Part shown: piece by piece, positions 27,398-36,261 of the stretch
Numbering within the stretch: position 1 is the first letter of the stretch
How the letters are laid out: each line of letters starts with the position of its first letter
Origin: Deltaproteobacteria bacterium HGW-Deltaproteobacteria-14
GTDB taxonomy: Bacteria; Myxococcota_A; UBA9042; PHBI01
Reading direction: 5' to 3'
DNA: 64,000 nt
Assembly: GCA_002841945.1 (NCBI GenBank)
Contig: PHBI01000001.1
Location: forward strand, 62,001 to 126,000
Position numbers and translations under genes: made by a program
The notes under the pieces: model-generated
Databases searched by the model: none
The model's input: the letters and a program-made list of their open reading frames with translations, nothing else
Told to the model about the DNA's origin: nothing

Positions 27398-30300
27398 ATG
27401 AAGCGGATCGCCTACCTCCTCGCCGCCTTGACCGTGGTGCTGTCGCCGAGCCTGGTGCTCGCCTGGCCGAACGGGCCGACCGACGACCCGCGCCTCGATC
27501 CGCCAAACGACCCCGGCTTCGGTGGCCAGTGGAACCTGTGGTCCTACGTCCCCGAGGCGTGGACCCAGACCCCGGGCTTCCGCACCGAGGAGATCGCCAT
27601 GGGCACCGGCATCCACGCCGACCGCGCCTGGCAGATCACCACCGGCGACCGCCGCGTCATCGTCGCCATCCACGACTCGGGCGCCTACTGGGACAACCGC
27701 GACCTGGTCAACAAGTACTACCTCAACCGGGGCGAGCTCGGCGGCTGCAAGCCCGCCGCGATGACGACCCCGCCCGACGGCGCCGACGAGTTCGATGTCG
27801 ACGGCAGCGGCTGGTTCGACATCCGCGACTACTGGGCGGCGGCCGGCACCGAGGCGGCCGCGCTCGCGGACTGGGACGAGAACGCCAACGGCATGATCGA
27901 CCCCGAGGACCTCATCCTGAAGTGCTCCGACGGCGTCGACGACGACGGCAACGGCTACCTCGACGACATCTCGGGGTGGGACTTCATGCAGGACGACAAC
28001 AACGCCTACGACGAGACCCGCTTCGGGCACGGCAACGGCGAGGCGCGCGACTCCTGTGCCGAGGGCAACAACGGCATGGGCGACATCGGGGTGTGTCCGA
28101 ACTGCACGGCGCTCATGCTCCGGGTCGGCGACTCCTTCGTGACCGACTCGAACAACTTCGCCCAGGGGGTCATCTTCTCGGTCGACAGCGGGGCGAGCGT
28201 GATCCAGTCGGCGCTCGGGGCCATCAACATGACCCGCTTCGCCAACGAGGCGGTCGAGTACGCCTACAACAACAACGTCGGCTTCGTGGCGAGCGCCGCC
28301 GACGAGCTGAGCTACCACCACAACTTCCCCGGCTCGGGCGAGCACTCGATGTACGTCCACGCCATCCAGTACGACGAGGCCTCGCCGAGCCAGTCGACGA
28401 CGTTCCTGAACTTCAACAACTGCACGAACTTCGGGATGCAGCTGCTGCTGTCGACCCCGGGGACGGGCTGCTCGTCGGAGGCGACGGGGATCACCAGCGG
28501 GCAGGTGGGGCTCATGTACTCGGCGGCGCTCAAGGCCGAGCTCGACCCGCCGATCAGCGCCGAGGAGATCAAGCAGGTCCTGGTCGCGAGCGCCGACGAC
28601 ATCAACGTCAACCCGGATGACAATGATCCCGAGAAGTTCCAGAGCGGCCCCGGCTGGGACTGGCACTTCGGGTACGGGCGCAACAACGCCCGGGTGGCGG
28701 TCGAGATGATCGTCGCCAAGCACCTCCCGCCCGAGGTCGATCTGCTGATGCCGCGCTGGTTCGAGGTCCTCGACCCGGCCAAGACCCCGACCTACGAGGT
28801 GATGGGGCGCATCAACGACCGCCGCGACGGGCGCGACGCGCGCTACACCGAGGTGACGTGGAAGCTCGAGTACGCCCTCGGGCGCGCGCCGAACGACGGC
28901 TGGGTCGAGGTCGGCAGCGGCACCACGGCCGGCTTCGAGGGCAAGATCGCCGACTGGGACCTGTCGGCGATCGCCATCGACCTCGACAAGAAGGTCACCG
29001 ATCCGCACCAGAACGCGGTGACCCTGCGCCTGACCGCGACCGCGCAGGCCCCCGACGGGACGAGCGTGACGGGGCAGCACCGCAAGGGCTTCCTGCTGCA
29101 CAAGGACCCGACGGCGATCAGCGGCTTCCCGAAGTACCTGGGGGCGTCGGCGGAGTCGTCGCCGATCTTCGCCGACATCGACGGCAAGGACGACGACGAG
29201 GAGCTGGTGCTGTTCACCGCGGACGGCCTCATCCACGCGTGGCAGGCCGACGGGAGCGAGCTCACGGGCTTCCCGGTGTCGGTCGGCGCGCGCGACGCGA
29301 TGAACGTCGACAAGGCCGGCAACGTCCTCGGCGCCTGCGCCTACCGCGCCGACAAGAGCGGCTGCACCAAGGTCGGCGGCGTCGACCCCGTCTACGGCCG
29401 CAAGACCGGGATGATGCCGGTCGCCATCGGTGACCTCGACCTGAACGGGACCCTCGAGATCGTCGCGACCACCTGGGACGGCTACCTCTACGTCTTCAAC
29501 AACGACGGCAGCGTCCGGACCGGCTTCCCGGTGTCCGTCGACCACGACAAGTCCGCCCTGCGCGACCCCGACCACGTCGTCGATCCCGGCTTCTTCGCGT
29601 CGCCGGTCCTCTACGACCTCGACGGCGAGCCCGGGCTCGAGATCATCTGCGCGGCGATGGACGAGTACATCTACGTCTGGCACGCCGACGGCACGCGGAT
29701 GGCGCCCTGGCCGGTGCGGGTGACCGACACGACGAGCGACTCGCTGAGCAACCAGGACCGCATCATCGCGACCCCGGCGGTCGCCGACATCGACGGGGAC
29801 GGCGTCCCCGAGATCGTGACCGGATCGAGCGAGGTCTACGGCGGCTCCGGCTTCGAGAACGAGGCGGTCGTGTACGCCTTGGACGGGCGCACCGGTGCCA
29901 TCGAGCCCGGCTGGCCCGCGTCGATCTTCGGCCTGACGGTGAACGTCTTGCCGGTCGTCGGCCGGGGCATCGTGGGCAACCCCATCCTGGCCGATCTGGA
30001 CTTCGACGGGACGCGCGAGATCAGCGTCGACGCCACCTCGACCCAGGGGTGGATCTTCAACCACGACGGCACCGTCTGGAAGAAGATGAACAACGGGACC
30101 TTCGGGGCCAACTCGAACTCCCAGGACAGCCCGTCCTACATCCTCATGAACAACGGGGCCTTCGCCAACATCGACAACGAAGGCGGGATCGACCTCGTCA
30201 AGGGGACAGCGGGCTTCAACTTCGCGCTGGCCTTCGCCGGGGGCGGCAAGCGCGGCGACTTCGACCACCAGATGAGCGGCTGGGACACCGAGAGCGGCAA

Positions 30301-30889
30301 GATGATGGCCGGCTTCCCGCGGGTGCACGATGACTGGCAGTTCTTCAACACGCCGACCATCGTGGACCTCGACAACGACACCAACCCCGAGGTGGTGATC
30401 GGCTCGGGCGGCTACCTCGTGCACGCGTGGAACCACGAGGGGGTCGAGCCCGAGGGCTTCCCGAAGCAGACCGGCGGCTGGATCATCGCGTCGGTGGGCG
30501 TGGGCGAGTTCGACGGCGACGGCAAGTTCGAGATCGCTGTCAGCACGCGCGACGGTTGGGTCTACGCCTGGGACACCGAGGGCAAGACCGGCAGCGTCTT
30601 CGAGTGGAACGGGTTCGGCCATGACCCGCACCACACCAACGACTACGAGGCGGACCCGACCCCGTACAAGGTGTGGACCGGCGGGGGGACCAACCCGAAC
30701 GAGGACACCCACACCGGCGACGTCGACGAGGACGTGGCGGGTGGGGACACGAGCGCCGAGACCGACACCGGGACGACGCCGACGCCGCCGAAGAACGACG
30801 GCTGCGCGGCCGGCGGGGAGGGCACGCTGCCGGCGCTGCTGCTGCTCGCGCTGGCGCTGCTCGCCATCCGGCGGCGGCGCACCGCCTGA
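27398..30889 (+). CDS. Secreted subtilase-like protein with beta-propeller repeats and MYXO-CTERM-like tail, 1163 aa
   Basis: A signal peptide (LTVVLSPSLVLAW) is followed by an S8 peptidase-like domain. The Asp is in VIVAIHDSGAYWDNRD (about residue 93), the His in RFGHGNGEA (about 211) and the Ser in TGCSSEATGITSGQ (about 360), aligning to GTSxAxP. The oxyanion position reads ASAADE, Asp where the family usually has Asn. Seven or so FG-GAP/VCBS-type blades follow (e.g. FADIDGKDDDEELVLF, GDLDLNGTLEIVATTWDG, DLDNDTNPEVVIGSGG). The C-terminus has an acidic Thr-rich stretch and a tail of Cys, hydrophobic helix and Arg cluster (CAAGGEGTLPALLLL ... IRRRR) as in MYXO-CTERM sorting signals. It is probably surface-anchored. 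Confidence 0.88.
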   Translation: MKRIAYLLAALTVVLSPSLVLAWPNGPTDDPRLDPPNDPGFGGQWNLWSYVPEAWTQTPGFRTEEIAMGTGIHADRAWQITTGDRRVIVAIHDSGAYWDNRDLVNKYYLNRGELGGCKPAAMTTPPDGADEFDVDGSGWFDIRDYWAAAGTEAAALADWDENANGMIDPEDLILKCSDGVDDDGNGYLDDISGWDFMQDDNNAYDETRFGHGNGEARDSCAEGNNGMGDIGVCPNCTALMLRVGDSFVTDSNNFAQGVIFSVDSGASVIQSALGAINMTRFANEAVEYAYNNNVGFVASAADELSYHHNFPGSGEHSMYVHAIQYDEASPSQSTTFLNFNNCTNFGMQLLLSTPGTGCSSEATGITSGQVGLMYSAALKAELDPPISAEEIKQVLVASADDINVNPDDNDPEKFQSGPGWDWHFGYGRNNARVAVEMIVAKHLPPEVDLLMPRWFEVLDPAKTPTYEVMGRINDRRDGRDARYTEVTWKLEYALGRAPNDGWVEVGSGTTAGFEGKIADWDLSAIAIDLDKKVTDPHQNAVTLRLTATAQAPDGTSVTGQHRKGFLLHKDPTAISGFPKYLGASAESSPIFADIDGKDDDEELVLFTADGLIHAWQADGSELTGFPVSVGARDAMNVDKAGNVLGACAYRADKSGCTKVGGVDPVYGRKTGMMPVAIGDLDLNGTLEIVATTWDGYLYVFNNDGSVRTGFPVSVDHDKSALRDPDHVVDPGFFASPVLYDLDGEPGLEIICAAMDEYIYVWHADGTRMAPWPVRVTDTTSDSLSNQDRIIATPAVADIDGDGVPEIVTGSSEVYGGSGFENEAVVYALDGRTGAIEPGWPASIFGLTVNVLPVVGRGIVGNPILADLDFDGTREISVDATSTQGWIFNHDGTVWKKMNNGTFGANSNSQDSPSYILMNNGAFANIDNEGGIDLVKGTAGFNFALAFAGGGKRGDFDHQMSGWDTESGKMMAGFPRVHDDWQFFNTPTIVDLDNDTNPEVVIGSGGYLVHAWNHEGVEPEGFPKQTGGWIIASVGVGEFDGDGKFEIAVSTRDGWVYAWDTEGKTGSVFEWNGFGHDPHHTNDYEADPTPYKVWTGGGTNPNEDTHTGDVDEDVAGGDTSAETDTGTTPTPPKNDGCAAGGEGTLPALLLLALALLAIRRRRTA

Positions 30890-30922
30890 CGGGCGGGGCG
30901 CTCGCCGGGCGAAGGGGATGAA

Positions 30923-30969
30923 CGCAGAGAGGGCGCCCGAGACTCACGGTCTCGGGCGCCCTCTCCGCG
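30923..30969 (+). terminator. Strong hairpin, probable intrinsic terminator
   Basis: A perfect 16-bp stem (30928-30943 and 30949-30964; AGAGGGCGCCCGAGAC) with loop TCACG, extendable to 21 bp with one mismatch. It lies 38 bp after the subtilase-like gene stop. Few T residues follow the stem, so it is atypical. Confidence 0.75.
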
Positions 30970-31029
30970 TTTGAGAGCTCGTCTCAATGGCGATCGAGTG
31001 GCGTCAACATGCTGTATTAAAACAGATCT

Positions 31030-31131
31030 TCACCGCGGAGGGCGCGGGGAGCGCGGAGAGGAGGACAGCGGATGGAGCTGCCGTCTTCATGCAGGCTCCT
31101 GCCGCCGCGTCCTCCGCGCTCTCCGCGGTGA
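31030..31131. repeat. Intergenic inverted repeat with 'CACCGCGGAG' arms
   Basis: The arms TCACCGCGGAGGGCGCGGGG (31030 onwards) and CGTCCTCCGCGCTCTCCGCGGTGA (31108-31131) are inverted and imperfect. The sequence style (CACCGCGGAG...GCGGAGA) resembles short repeats commonly found between genes of environmental bacteria. The locality is A+T-richer than average. Confidence 0.55.
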
Positions 31132-31167
31132 GAAATGTCTTTTCAGGATAGCCACTTGTAAGCTGAG

Positions 31168-31770
31168 CTAGGCTGCGGCTTCCGCGAGGGCCATGAGGCC
31201 GAACTGGCGAGCGTGGTCCTGGAGCTTCTTGCGCAGGGTCCGGCGGGCGCGGAAGAGGCGCGACATCACCGTGCCGATGGGGCAGCCGACCAGATCGGCG
31301 ATCTCCTTGTAGGCGAAGCCCTCGAGGTCGGAGAGGACGACCACCTGACGGAACTCCGGCTTGAGGTCGGCGAGGGCCTGGGTGACCGTCGGCGACAGGT
31401 TCTTCTTCTCGTAGCCGGTCTCGGGGCAGGCCCAGCTGCGGACCGTGTCACGACAGAAGAAGCGGTCTCCGTAGGCGCCGACCTCCTCGGCGTCGAGGAT
31501 CTCGCGCTCCTTGGTCTTGCGGCGGTAGCCGTTGATGAAGGTGTTGGTGACGATGCGCAGGAGCCACGCGCGGCAGTTCGTCCCGTCGGTGAACTGTGCC
31601 CAGTTCTGATAGGCGCGGAGCAGCGCCTCCTGGACGAGGTCCTCGGCCAGGCTGGGCTCGCGGGTCAGGCGCAGCGCGGCCCCGTAGAGGGCGTCGATGT
31701 GGACGAGGGCCTGGGCCTCGAAGGCCCCGCGGGGCGAGGTGGCGCTGGGCTTGGCGGGGAGCAGGTGCAT
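31168..31770 (-). CDS. ECF RNA polymerase sigma factor, 200 aa
   Basis: Region 2 is visible (LYGAALRLTREPSLAEDLVQ, then LLRAYQNWAQFTDGTNCRAWLL) and region 4 (ALADLKPEFRQVVVLSDLEG ... IADLVGCPIGTVMSRLFRA). The C-P-I-G-T-V-M-S-R recognition helix is typical of the RpoE/SigH-like group. No zinc-finger anti-sigma gene follows in the next 0.3 kb, so regulation is unclear. Confidence 0.92.
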   Translation of the reverse strand: MHLLPAKPSATSPRGAFEAQALVHIDALYGAALRLTREPSLAEDLVQEALLRAYQNWAQFTDGTNCRAWLLRIVTNTFINGYRRKTKEREILDAEEVGAYGDRFFCRDTVRSWACPETGYEKKNLSPTVTQALADLKPEFRQVVVLSDLEGFAYKEIADLVGCPIGTVMSRLFRARRTLRKKLQDHARQFGLMALAEAAA

Positions 31771-32122
31771 CAGGGAGCCTCCGGCGTGTCGTGTTCCGTG
31801 GCGAGCTCACGTTCCAAGTTCCGTGCCAGCGCTCGCGGCGGCCTTTCACCGTGGGACCGAGCGCCGATCGTGCGGCCCTGGCCACAGCGCCGTGTCCATT
31901 TGGCCACAGTGGCGCGACGGCGCGGGTTACCCGGGGCTGAGGCCCGCCGGTGGACGGGCGCGGCGCACTCTGGGATGATCCGCGCCGAACGGCTCGCAAC
32001 GCGACGAGTTGTCACCTTGGGGCGAATCTGGTACCCGATTTCATATCGTCGGGAAGGAATCGCTTCCTGGCGGCGCTACGGGGTCAGGGTCGGTCACCGC
32101 GCCATTCGTCTGAGAGGACACG
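31771..32122. promoter_or_regulatory. Divergent intergenic region (352 bp)
   Basis: This lies between the leftward ECF sigma gene and the rightward FHA protein gene and should hold both promoters. It contains two TGGCCACA copies (31880 and 31899 areas), an A+T-richer patch ending GAATCTGGTACCCGATTTCA, and a small inverted repeat GGAAGG-AATCG-CTTCC near 32051-32067. The FHA gene ribosome binding site is GAGAGGACACG. No coding potential is seen. Confidence 0.45.
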
Positions 32123-34057
32123 TTGGTCAAGCTGAAGATCAAGGACGATGAAGGTCAGACCACGACCGTTTCGCTGACGCGCGACGAGTACACGGTGGGT
32201 CGCAAGGAAGGGAACACCATCCGGCTGACCGCCGAGAACGTGTCGCGCACCCACGCCCGTCTCCTGAAGAAGGGGACCGAGGTCCACATCGAGGACCTCA
32301 GCAAGTACGGGACGCGGGTCAACGGGGAGCGCATCAAGACCTCGCGCCGTCTCACCGACGGCGACGTGATCATGATCGGCGACTACGCCCTGTCTCTCGA
32401 GGGATCGGAGCCGGTCAAGGACGAGAGCGCGCCCGCGGCGGAGGCGCCGGTCGAGGCGCCGAGCGACGGCGAGCACAAGGTCGACAAGGAGCCGAAGCCG
32501 CGCGAGGTGACCGGCGCCGGGATGCCGAGCCCCCTCGAGAAGGCGGCGAAGGCGCAGATCGCCGCGGCCAAGGCGGCGGTGTCCGACAAGACCGGGGTGG
32601 GCGCGCCGGCGATGGCCGACGACGTCAAAGAGGAGAAGCAGGCCAGCCGCGGCAAGGGTCGCAAGCGGATCGAGGCCGCGCACCCGATGCTGGTGGCGGT
32701 GACCTCGCAGCTCGCGGGCACGACCTACCCGATCACGACCGAGACGATGATCCTCGGGCGCACCGGCGAGAACGATCTGCAGGTCGAGCACCACTCGATC
32801 AGCCGCAACCACGCCAAGATCGTGATGAAGGAGGGCCGGGTCACGATGGTGGACCTGGCGTCGAAGAACGGCATCCGCGTCAACGGCGAGTTCTGGGAGG
32901 AGTCGATCCTCAAGAGCGGCGACATCATCGAGCTGGGCAAGGTCCAGTTCCGCTTCGTCGAGAAGGACGAGGACTTCATCTTCCGGCCGGACGACTGGGC
33001 CGGTGGGGCCGCTGGGGCCGACGCCGCCGACAAGGCCCCGGAGAAGAAGGGCAGCAAGGCGTGGATCCTGATCGTGCTGGTGCTGCTCGTGGGCGGCCTG
33101 GTGGCGGTGCTGGTGCTCGCCAACAAGGAGCCCGAGGTCAACAACGTCAACGTGACCAACCCGCCGGTCGCGACCGCGCCGCCGGTCGCGGAGACCAAGC
33201 CTCCCGAGACGATGGCGCCGCCGGAGACGACCCCGCCGGCGCCTGACACGCCGAGCAACGCCGAGATGATCAACGGGGCGCTCGACAAGGCGAAGGCGGC
33301 TATCGCGGCCGAGAAGTGGGACGACGCCGACAAGCAGATCGAGGCGGTGCTCGCCCTCGACAAGGAGAACCCGCAGGGCAAGCGTCTGCGCGAGAAGATC
33401 GTCAGCGAGCGCAAGGCCTCGGCGGCGTACCAGGCGGCGCAGGCGGCCCAGGCGAAGAGCGACCTGCCGGCGGCGTGGGCCTCCCTCGAGGGGGTCAAGG
33501 ACCTGCCCGCGGACAGCGTCTACGCGGCCCGCATCAAGGAGCTGCGCGACGTGGTCGGGCCGGCCATCGCCAACGCCAAGGTCGACGAGGCGAAGTCCGC
33601 GCTCGGGCGCAAGCGCTACAACGACGCCATCTCGCTGGCCGACGAGGCGCTCGAGATCGCGCCGGGCAACCAGGAGGCCGAGGACGTCAAGGCGCGGGCC
33701 AAGCGGCTCAAGGACGCGGCGCGGCCCGAGACGACCCGCGAGGCGACGACCAAGCCGCCGGCGACCAAGCCGCCGGTGACCTCGGCCCCGCCCGACAGCG
33801 GCAAGAGCGGCAAGGACCTCTACATGGAGGCCCGCGCGCTGCATAACAGCGACCAGCAGGGGGCGCTCAAGCTCTACCAGCAGGCCGCGAGCAAGGGCTA
33901 CACCTCTGCCTACAAGCAGATCGGGAGCGTGCAGCTCGCCCTTGGCAACACCGGCGAGGCCGTCAAGGCCTACAAGCGGTACCTGTCGCTGAACCCGGCG
34001 GCGCGCGACGCCGACGCCATCAAGGACACCATCACCCGGCTGGGCGGCACCCCCTGA
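32123..34057 (+). CDS. FHA-FHA-transmembrane-TPR protein, 644 aa
   Basis: Starts at TTG 32123 with GAGAGGACACG upstream. Two FHA domains are clear: residues about 1-95 (TVGRKEGNTIRLTAENVSR, GTRVNGERI) and about 200-285 (LGRTGENDLQVEHHSISRNH, NGIRVNGEFWEES). They bind phosphothreonine, probably on kinase targets. A transmembrane helix (WILIVLVLLVGGLVAVLVLA, about 312-334) splits the protein; the C-terminal half has a Pro/Thr-rich linker and TPR-like repeats (YNDAISLADEALEIAPGN; SDQQGALKLYQQAASKGYTS). It is membrane-anchored, perhaps linking Ser/Thr kinase signalling to a complex. Confidence 0.88.
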   Translation: MVKLKIKDDEGQTTTVSLTRDEYTVGRKEGNTIRLTAENVSRTHARLLKKGTEVHIEDLSKYGTRVNGERIKTSRRLTDGDVIMIGDYALSLEGSEPVKDESAPAAEAPVEAPSDGEHKVDKEPKPREVTGAGMPSPLEKAAKAQIAAAKAAVSDKTGVGAPAMADDVKEEKQASRGKGRKRIEAAHPMLVAVTSQLAGTTYPITTETMILGRTGENDLQVEHHSISRNHAKIVMKEGRVTMVDLASKNGIRVNGEFWEESILKSGDIIELGKVQFRFVEKDEDFIFRPDDWAGGAAGADAADKAPEKKGSKAWILIVLVLLVGGLVAVLVLANKEPEVNNVNVTNPPVATAPPVAETKPPETMAPPETTPPAPDTPSNAEMINGALDKAKAAIAAEKWDDADKQIEAVLALDKENPQGKRLREKIVSERKASAAYQAAQAAQAKSDLPAAWASLEGVKDLPADSVYAARIKELRDVVGPAIANAKVDEAKSALGRKRYNDAISLADEALEIAPGNQEAEDVKARAKRLKDAARPETTREATTKPPATKPPVTSAPPDSGKSGKDLYMEARALHNSDQQGALKLYQQAASKGYTSAYKQIGSVQLALGNTGEAVKAYKRYLSLNPAARDADAIKDTITRLGGTP

Positions 34058-34073
34058 CCTCGCCAACGGCGGG

Positions 34074-34156
34074 TCGATGACCGGAGTCCGGAGCTGGCGG
34101 CGCGTGGTCGCGCGCCGGAGCGGCTTCGTGTGGCGCCGCGGAGGACGCAGGCCGTC
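34074..34156. repeat. Intergenic repeat (family B, copy 1)
   Basis: Shares GACCGGAGTNCGNAGCTGG and CCGCGGAGGACGNAGGNC with 51241-51330 in the same order. Between them is a hairpin, CGGCGCG-TGGT-CGCGCGCCG. It lies between the FHA gene stop and the glycosidase start. Probably a non-autonomous dispersed repeat. Confidence 0.6.
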
Positions 34157-34189
34157 CATGGTAGCGCGCAGCACGGTGGAGCCCTGATC

Positions 34190-35218
34190 TTGGCGCGGCG
34201 GAGCGTCACCGACCGCTTCGTCGTCGGCTTCGCCGGGACCACCGTCCCGGCGGAGCTCGCGCGCTTCGTGCGGAGCGGGGCGGCCGCCGGCGTGGTGCTG
34301 TTCGCGCGCAACATCGCGGGGACGGCGGAGGTCGCCGGGCTGGTCCGAGAGCTGCGCGCGCTGTGGCCGGCCGAGGGCCCGCCCCCGCTCATCGCGGTCG
34401 ATCAGGAGGGGGGCCCGGTGCAGCGGCTCAAGCCGCCCATCTGCCCCGAGTTCACGGCCATCCCGGCGATGCGCGAGGCGGCCCTGGCGCTGGGACCGGC
34501 CGGGCTGCGGCGCCTCGGCGCGGAGGTCGGGCGGCAGCTCGCCGCCGTCGGCTTCAACGTCGACTTCGCGCCGGTGCTCGACGTCGACACCAACCCCGAC
34601 AACCCCATCATCGGCGCGCGGGCCTTTGGTGCGACGCAGCAATCTGTTGCTCGTGGTGCGCTAGCGTTTGCGGAAGGTTTGAGCGAGGCCGGTGTGTTGC
34701 CTTGCGGGAAGCACTTCCCGGGACACGGTGACACGGACGTCGACAGCCACCTCGCGCTGCCGGTGCTGCGGCACGGGCGCGAGCGGCTCGAGGCGGTCGA
34801 GCTGGTGCCGTTCCGCGCGGCGGTGGCGAGCGGGATGCCGCTGCTGATGACGGCGCACATCGTGTACGCGGCCCTCGACGCGGAGCTCCCGGCGACGTTG
34901 AGCCCGCGGGTGGTGCCCGAGCTGCTCCGCGCCCAGCTGGGCTATGACGGGGTGGTCATCACGGACGACCTCGAGATGAAGGCCATCGCCGAGCGCTTCG
35001 ACGCGGCCGCGGTCGCGCGTGGGGTGGTGGCGGCGGACGTGGATCTGCTGCTCGTGTGTCACGAGGTGGCCCTCGCGGAGGAGCTCGCTGGGGCCTTGGC
35101 GTACACCACGACGGCGGAGCGGGAGGCGCGGGCCAACGGGCGCGTCGGGAGGCTGCGTGTGCGGGCGCAGGATCACGCGGTCGCCGCCTCGGCTCGGGTG
35201 CCGCCGCGCGTGGTGTGA
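34190..35218 (+). CDS. nagZ: Family 3 glycoside hydrolase, beta-N-acetylglucosaminidase (NagZ-like), 342 aa
   Basis: The motif GKHFPGHGDTDVDSHLALP (KHFPGHG-x-x-x-x-D-S-H) is the NagZ signature for the catalytic His/Asp loop, and the nucleophile is in VVITDDLEMKAI. It should remove N-acetylglucosamine from muropeptides in peptidoglycan recycling and act in the cytoplasm; no signal peptide is visible. I took the TTG start at 34190 because the DNA before it belongs to a dispersed repeat; GTG 34130 in the same frame is the other choice. A strongly codon-atypical tract (about 34620-34720) lies inside the gene. Confidence 0.85.
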   Translation: MARRSVTDRFVVGFAGTTVPAELARFVRSGAAAGVVLFARNIAGTAEVAGLVRELRALWPAEGPPPLIAVDQEGGPVQRLKPPICPEFTAIPAMREAALALGPAGLRRLGAEVGRQLAAVGFNVDFAPVLDVDTNPDNPIIGARAFGATQQSVARGALAFAEGLSEAGVLPCGKHFPGHGDTDVDSHLALPVLRHGRERLEAVELVPFRAAVASGMPLLMTAHIVYAALDAELPATLSPRVVPELLRAQLGYDGVVITDDLEMKAIAERFDAAAVARGVVAADVDLLLVCHEVALAEELAGALAYTTTAEREARANGRVGRLRVRAQDHAVAASARVPPRVV

Positions 35219-35339
35219 GCGTTCGCCGCGCGGGTGCGCGCTGGAGGACCCTGGGAGGGGCGCGGGGGATGGCCGTGAGGCTCGCGCTCGCGTCCGCGTC
35301 GTGTCAGAGTCCTCGGGTCCGGCACGGAGGTGGGATCGC

Positions 35340-36257
35340 GTGGGAAGAGGGGGCCTGGTCGCCGTCATCGGGGTCGTGGTGGCCGGTGGTGTGGCGCTCG
35401 TCGTCGCCACGGCCGGATCGGAGCCGAGCGCCCCCGCGCCGGGCGATGACCGCGGCGGCCCGCATGGGCTCGCGGGGGGCGAGGCCGACGTCCCGGAGCC
35501 CCGCGCCGTGCCGAACCCACGGGTCGTCGAGGAGCTCGAGCAGACCTGGGAGGACCAAGAGCCGCGGGCGCCCGAGCACGGCTACGGGCCCATCAGCGAC
35601 GCGGCGTGGGTCGACCACCCATGTCACCGGCTGGCGGACGTCGTCGTGGGTGCGACGGACGCGGAGCCCGCGGCGGCTGCGGCGCTCGTCGCCGAGGTCG
35701 AGGACCACCACCTGCGCAACCGGACCCTCGACGTAAAGACGTGGAGCTACGCCGCGTGCGTGGCCGTCGAGCGGGACGACCCCGCGCCGTGCCGGCAGCG
35801 CCTGGTCGCGAACGTCGAGGAGCGCTGTGAGGAGCTCCTCAACGCCACGCGTCTGGCCCGGGCTCACGGGCGGCTGACGGCCGCCGAGTGCGTGCGGCGG
35901 TTGGCCGAGGTCCCGGAGCCGCGCCGGATGCCCGAGTCGTTCAACCGGCTCTGTCGGGCGGCCACCGGGGACGCGACCGCGTGCGATGGCTTCCCGGAGC
36001 CGGCGTTCACCTGGGTCTGCGACCTGCACCTGACGCCGGAGGTGGCGCTGTGCGACGAGGTCACGGCCGACAACCACGTACACGAGGAGTGCCGTGCGCT
36101 CGTCGACCTCGTCAGGGTGGCGCGGGGGCTGCCGGCTCAGAGCGGCGACCAGCTGGATCCCGGGATGCCGATCTCGCTCGTCTACCGCAAGCTCGCCGAC
36201 CCGGCGCTGAGCTGCGCGGAGTGGTACCAGGCGCAGCTCCGGGAGTTGTGTTTCTGA
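35340..36257 (+). CDS. Membrane-anchored Cys-rich protein, unknown function, 305 aa
   Basis: A GTG start (35340) is preceded by CGGAGGTGGGATC. The N-terminal hydrophobic segment GLVAVIGVVVAGGVALVV is an uncleaved signal anchor. The rest is soluble, acidic and rich in Cys (about 14), arranged as repeated C-x(n)-C pairs (DHPCHRLADV, ATACDGFPEP, VCDLHLTPEV, EECRALVD, CAEWYQ). Extracytoplasmic disulfide-bonded protein; no family recognised. Confidence 0.72.
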   Translation: MGRGGLVAVIGVVVAGGVALVVATAGSEPSAPAPGDDRGGPHGLAGGEADVPEPRAVPNPRVVEELEQTWEDQEPRAPEHGYGPISDAAWVDHPCHRLADVVVGATDAEPAAAAALVAEVEDHHLRNRTLDVKTWSYAACVAVERDDPAPCRQRLVANVEERCEELLNATRLARAHGRLTAAECVRRLAEVPEPRRMPESFNRLCRAATGDATACDGFPEPAFTWVCDLHLTPEVALCDEVTADNHVHEECRALVDLVRVARGLPAQSGDQLDPGMPISLVYRKLADPALSCAEWYQAQLRELCF

Positions 36258-36261
36258 AGGG

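Noticed and set aside
27221..30712. A 1163-residue minus-strand open frame opposite the subtilase-like gene
   Set aside because: Composition is Val/Asp/Arg-biased and featureless, while the plus-strand protein has a signal peptide, catalytic motifs and repeats.
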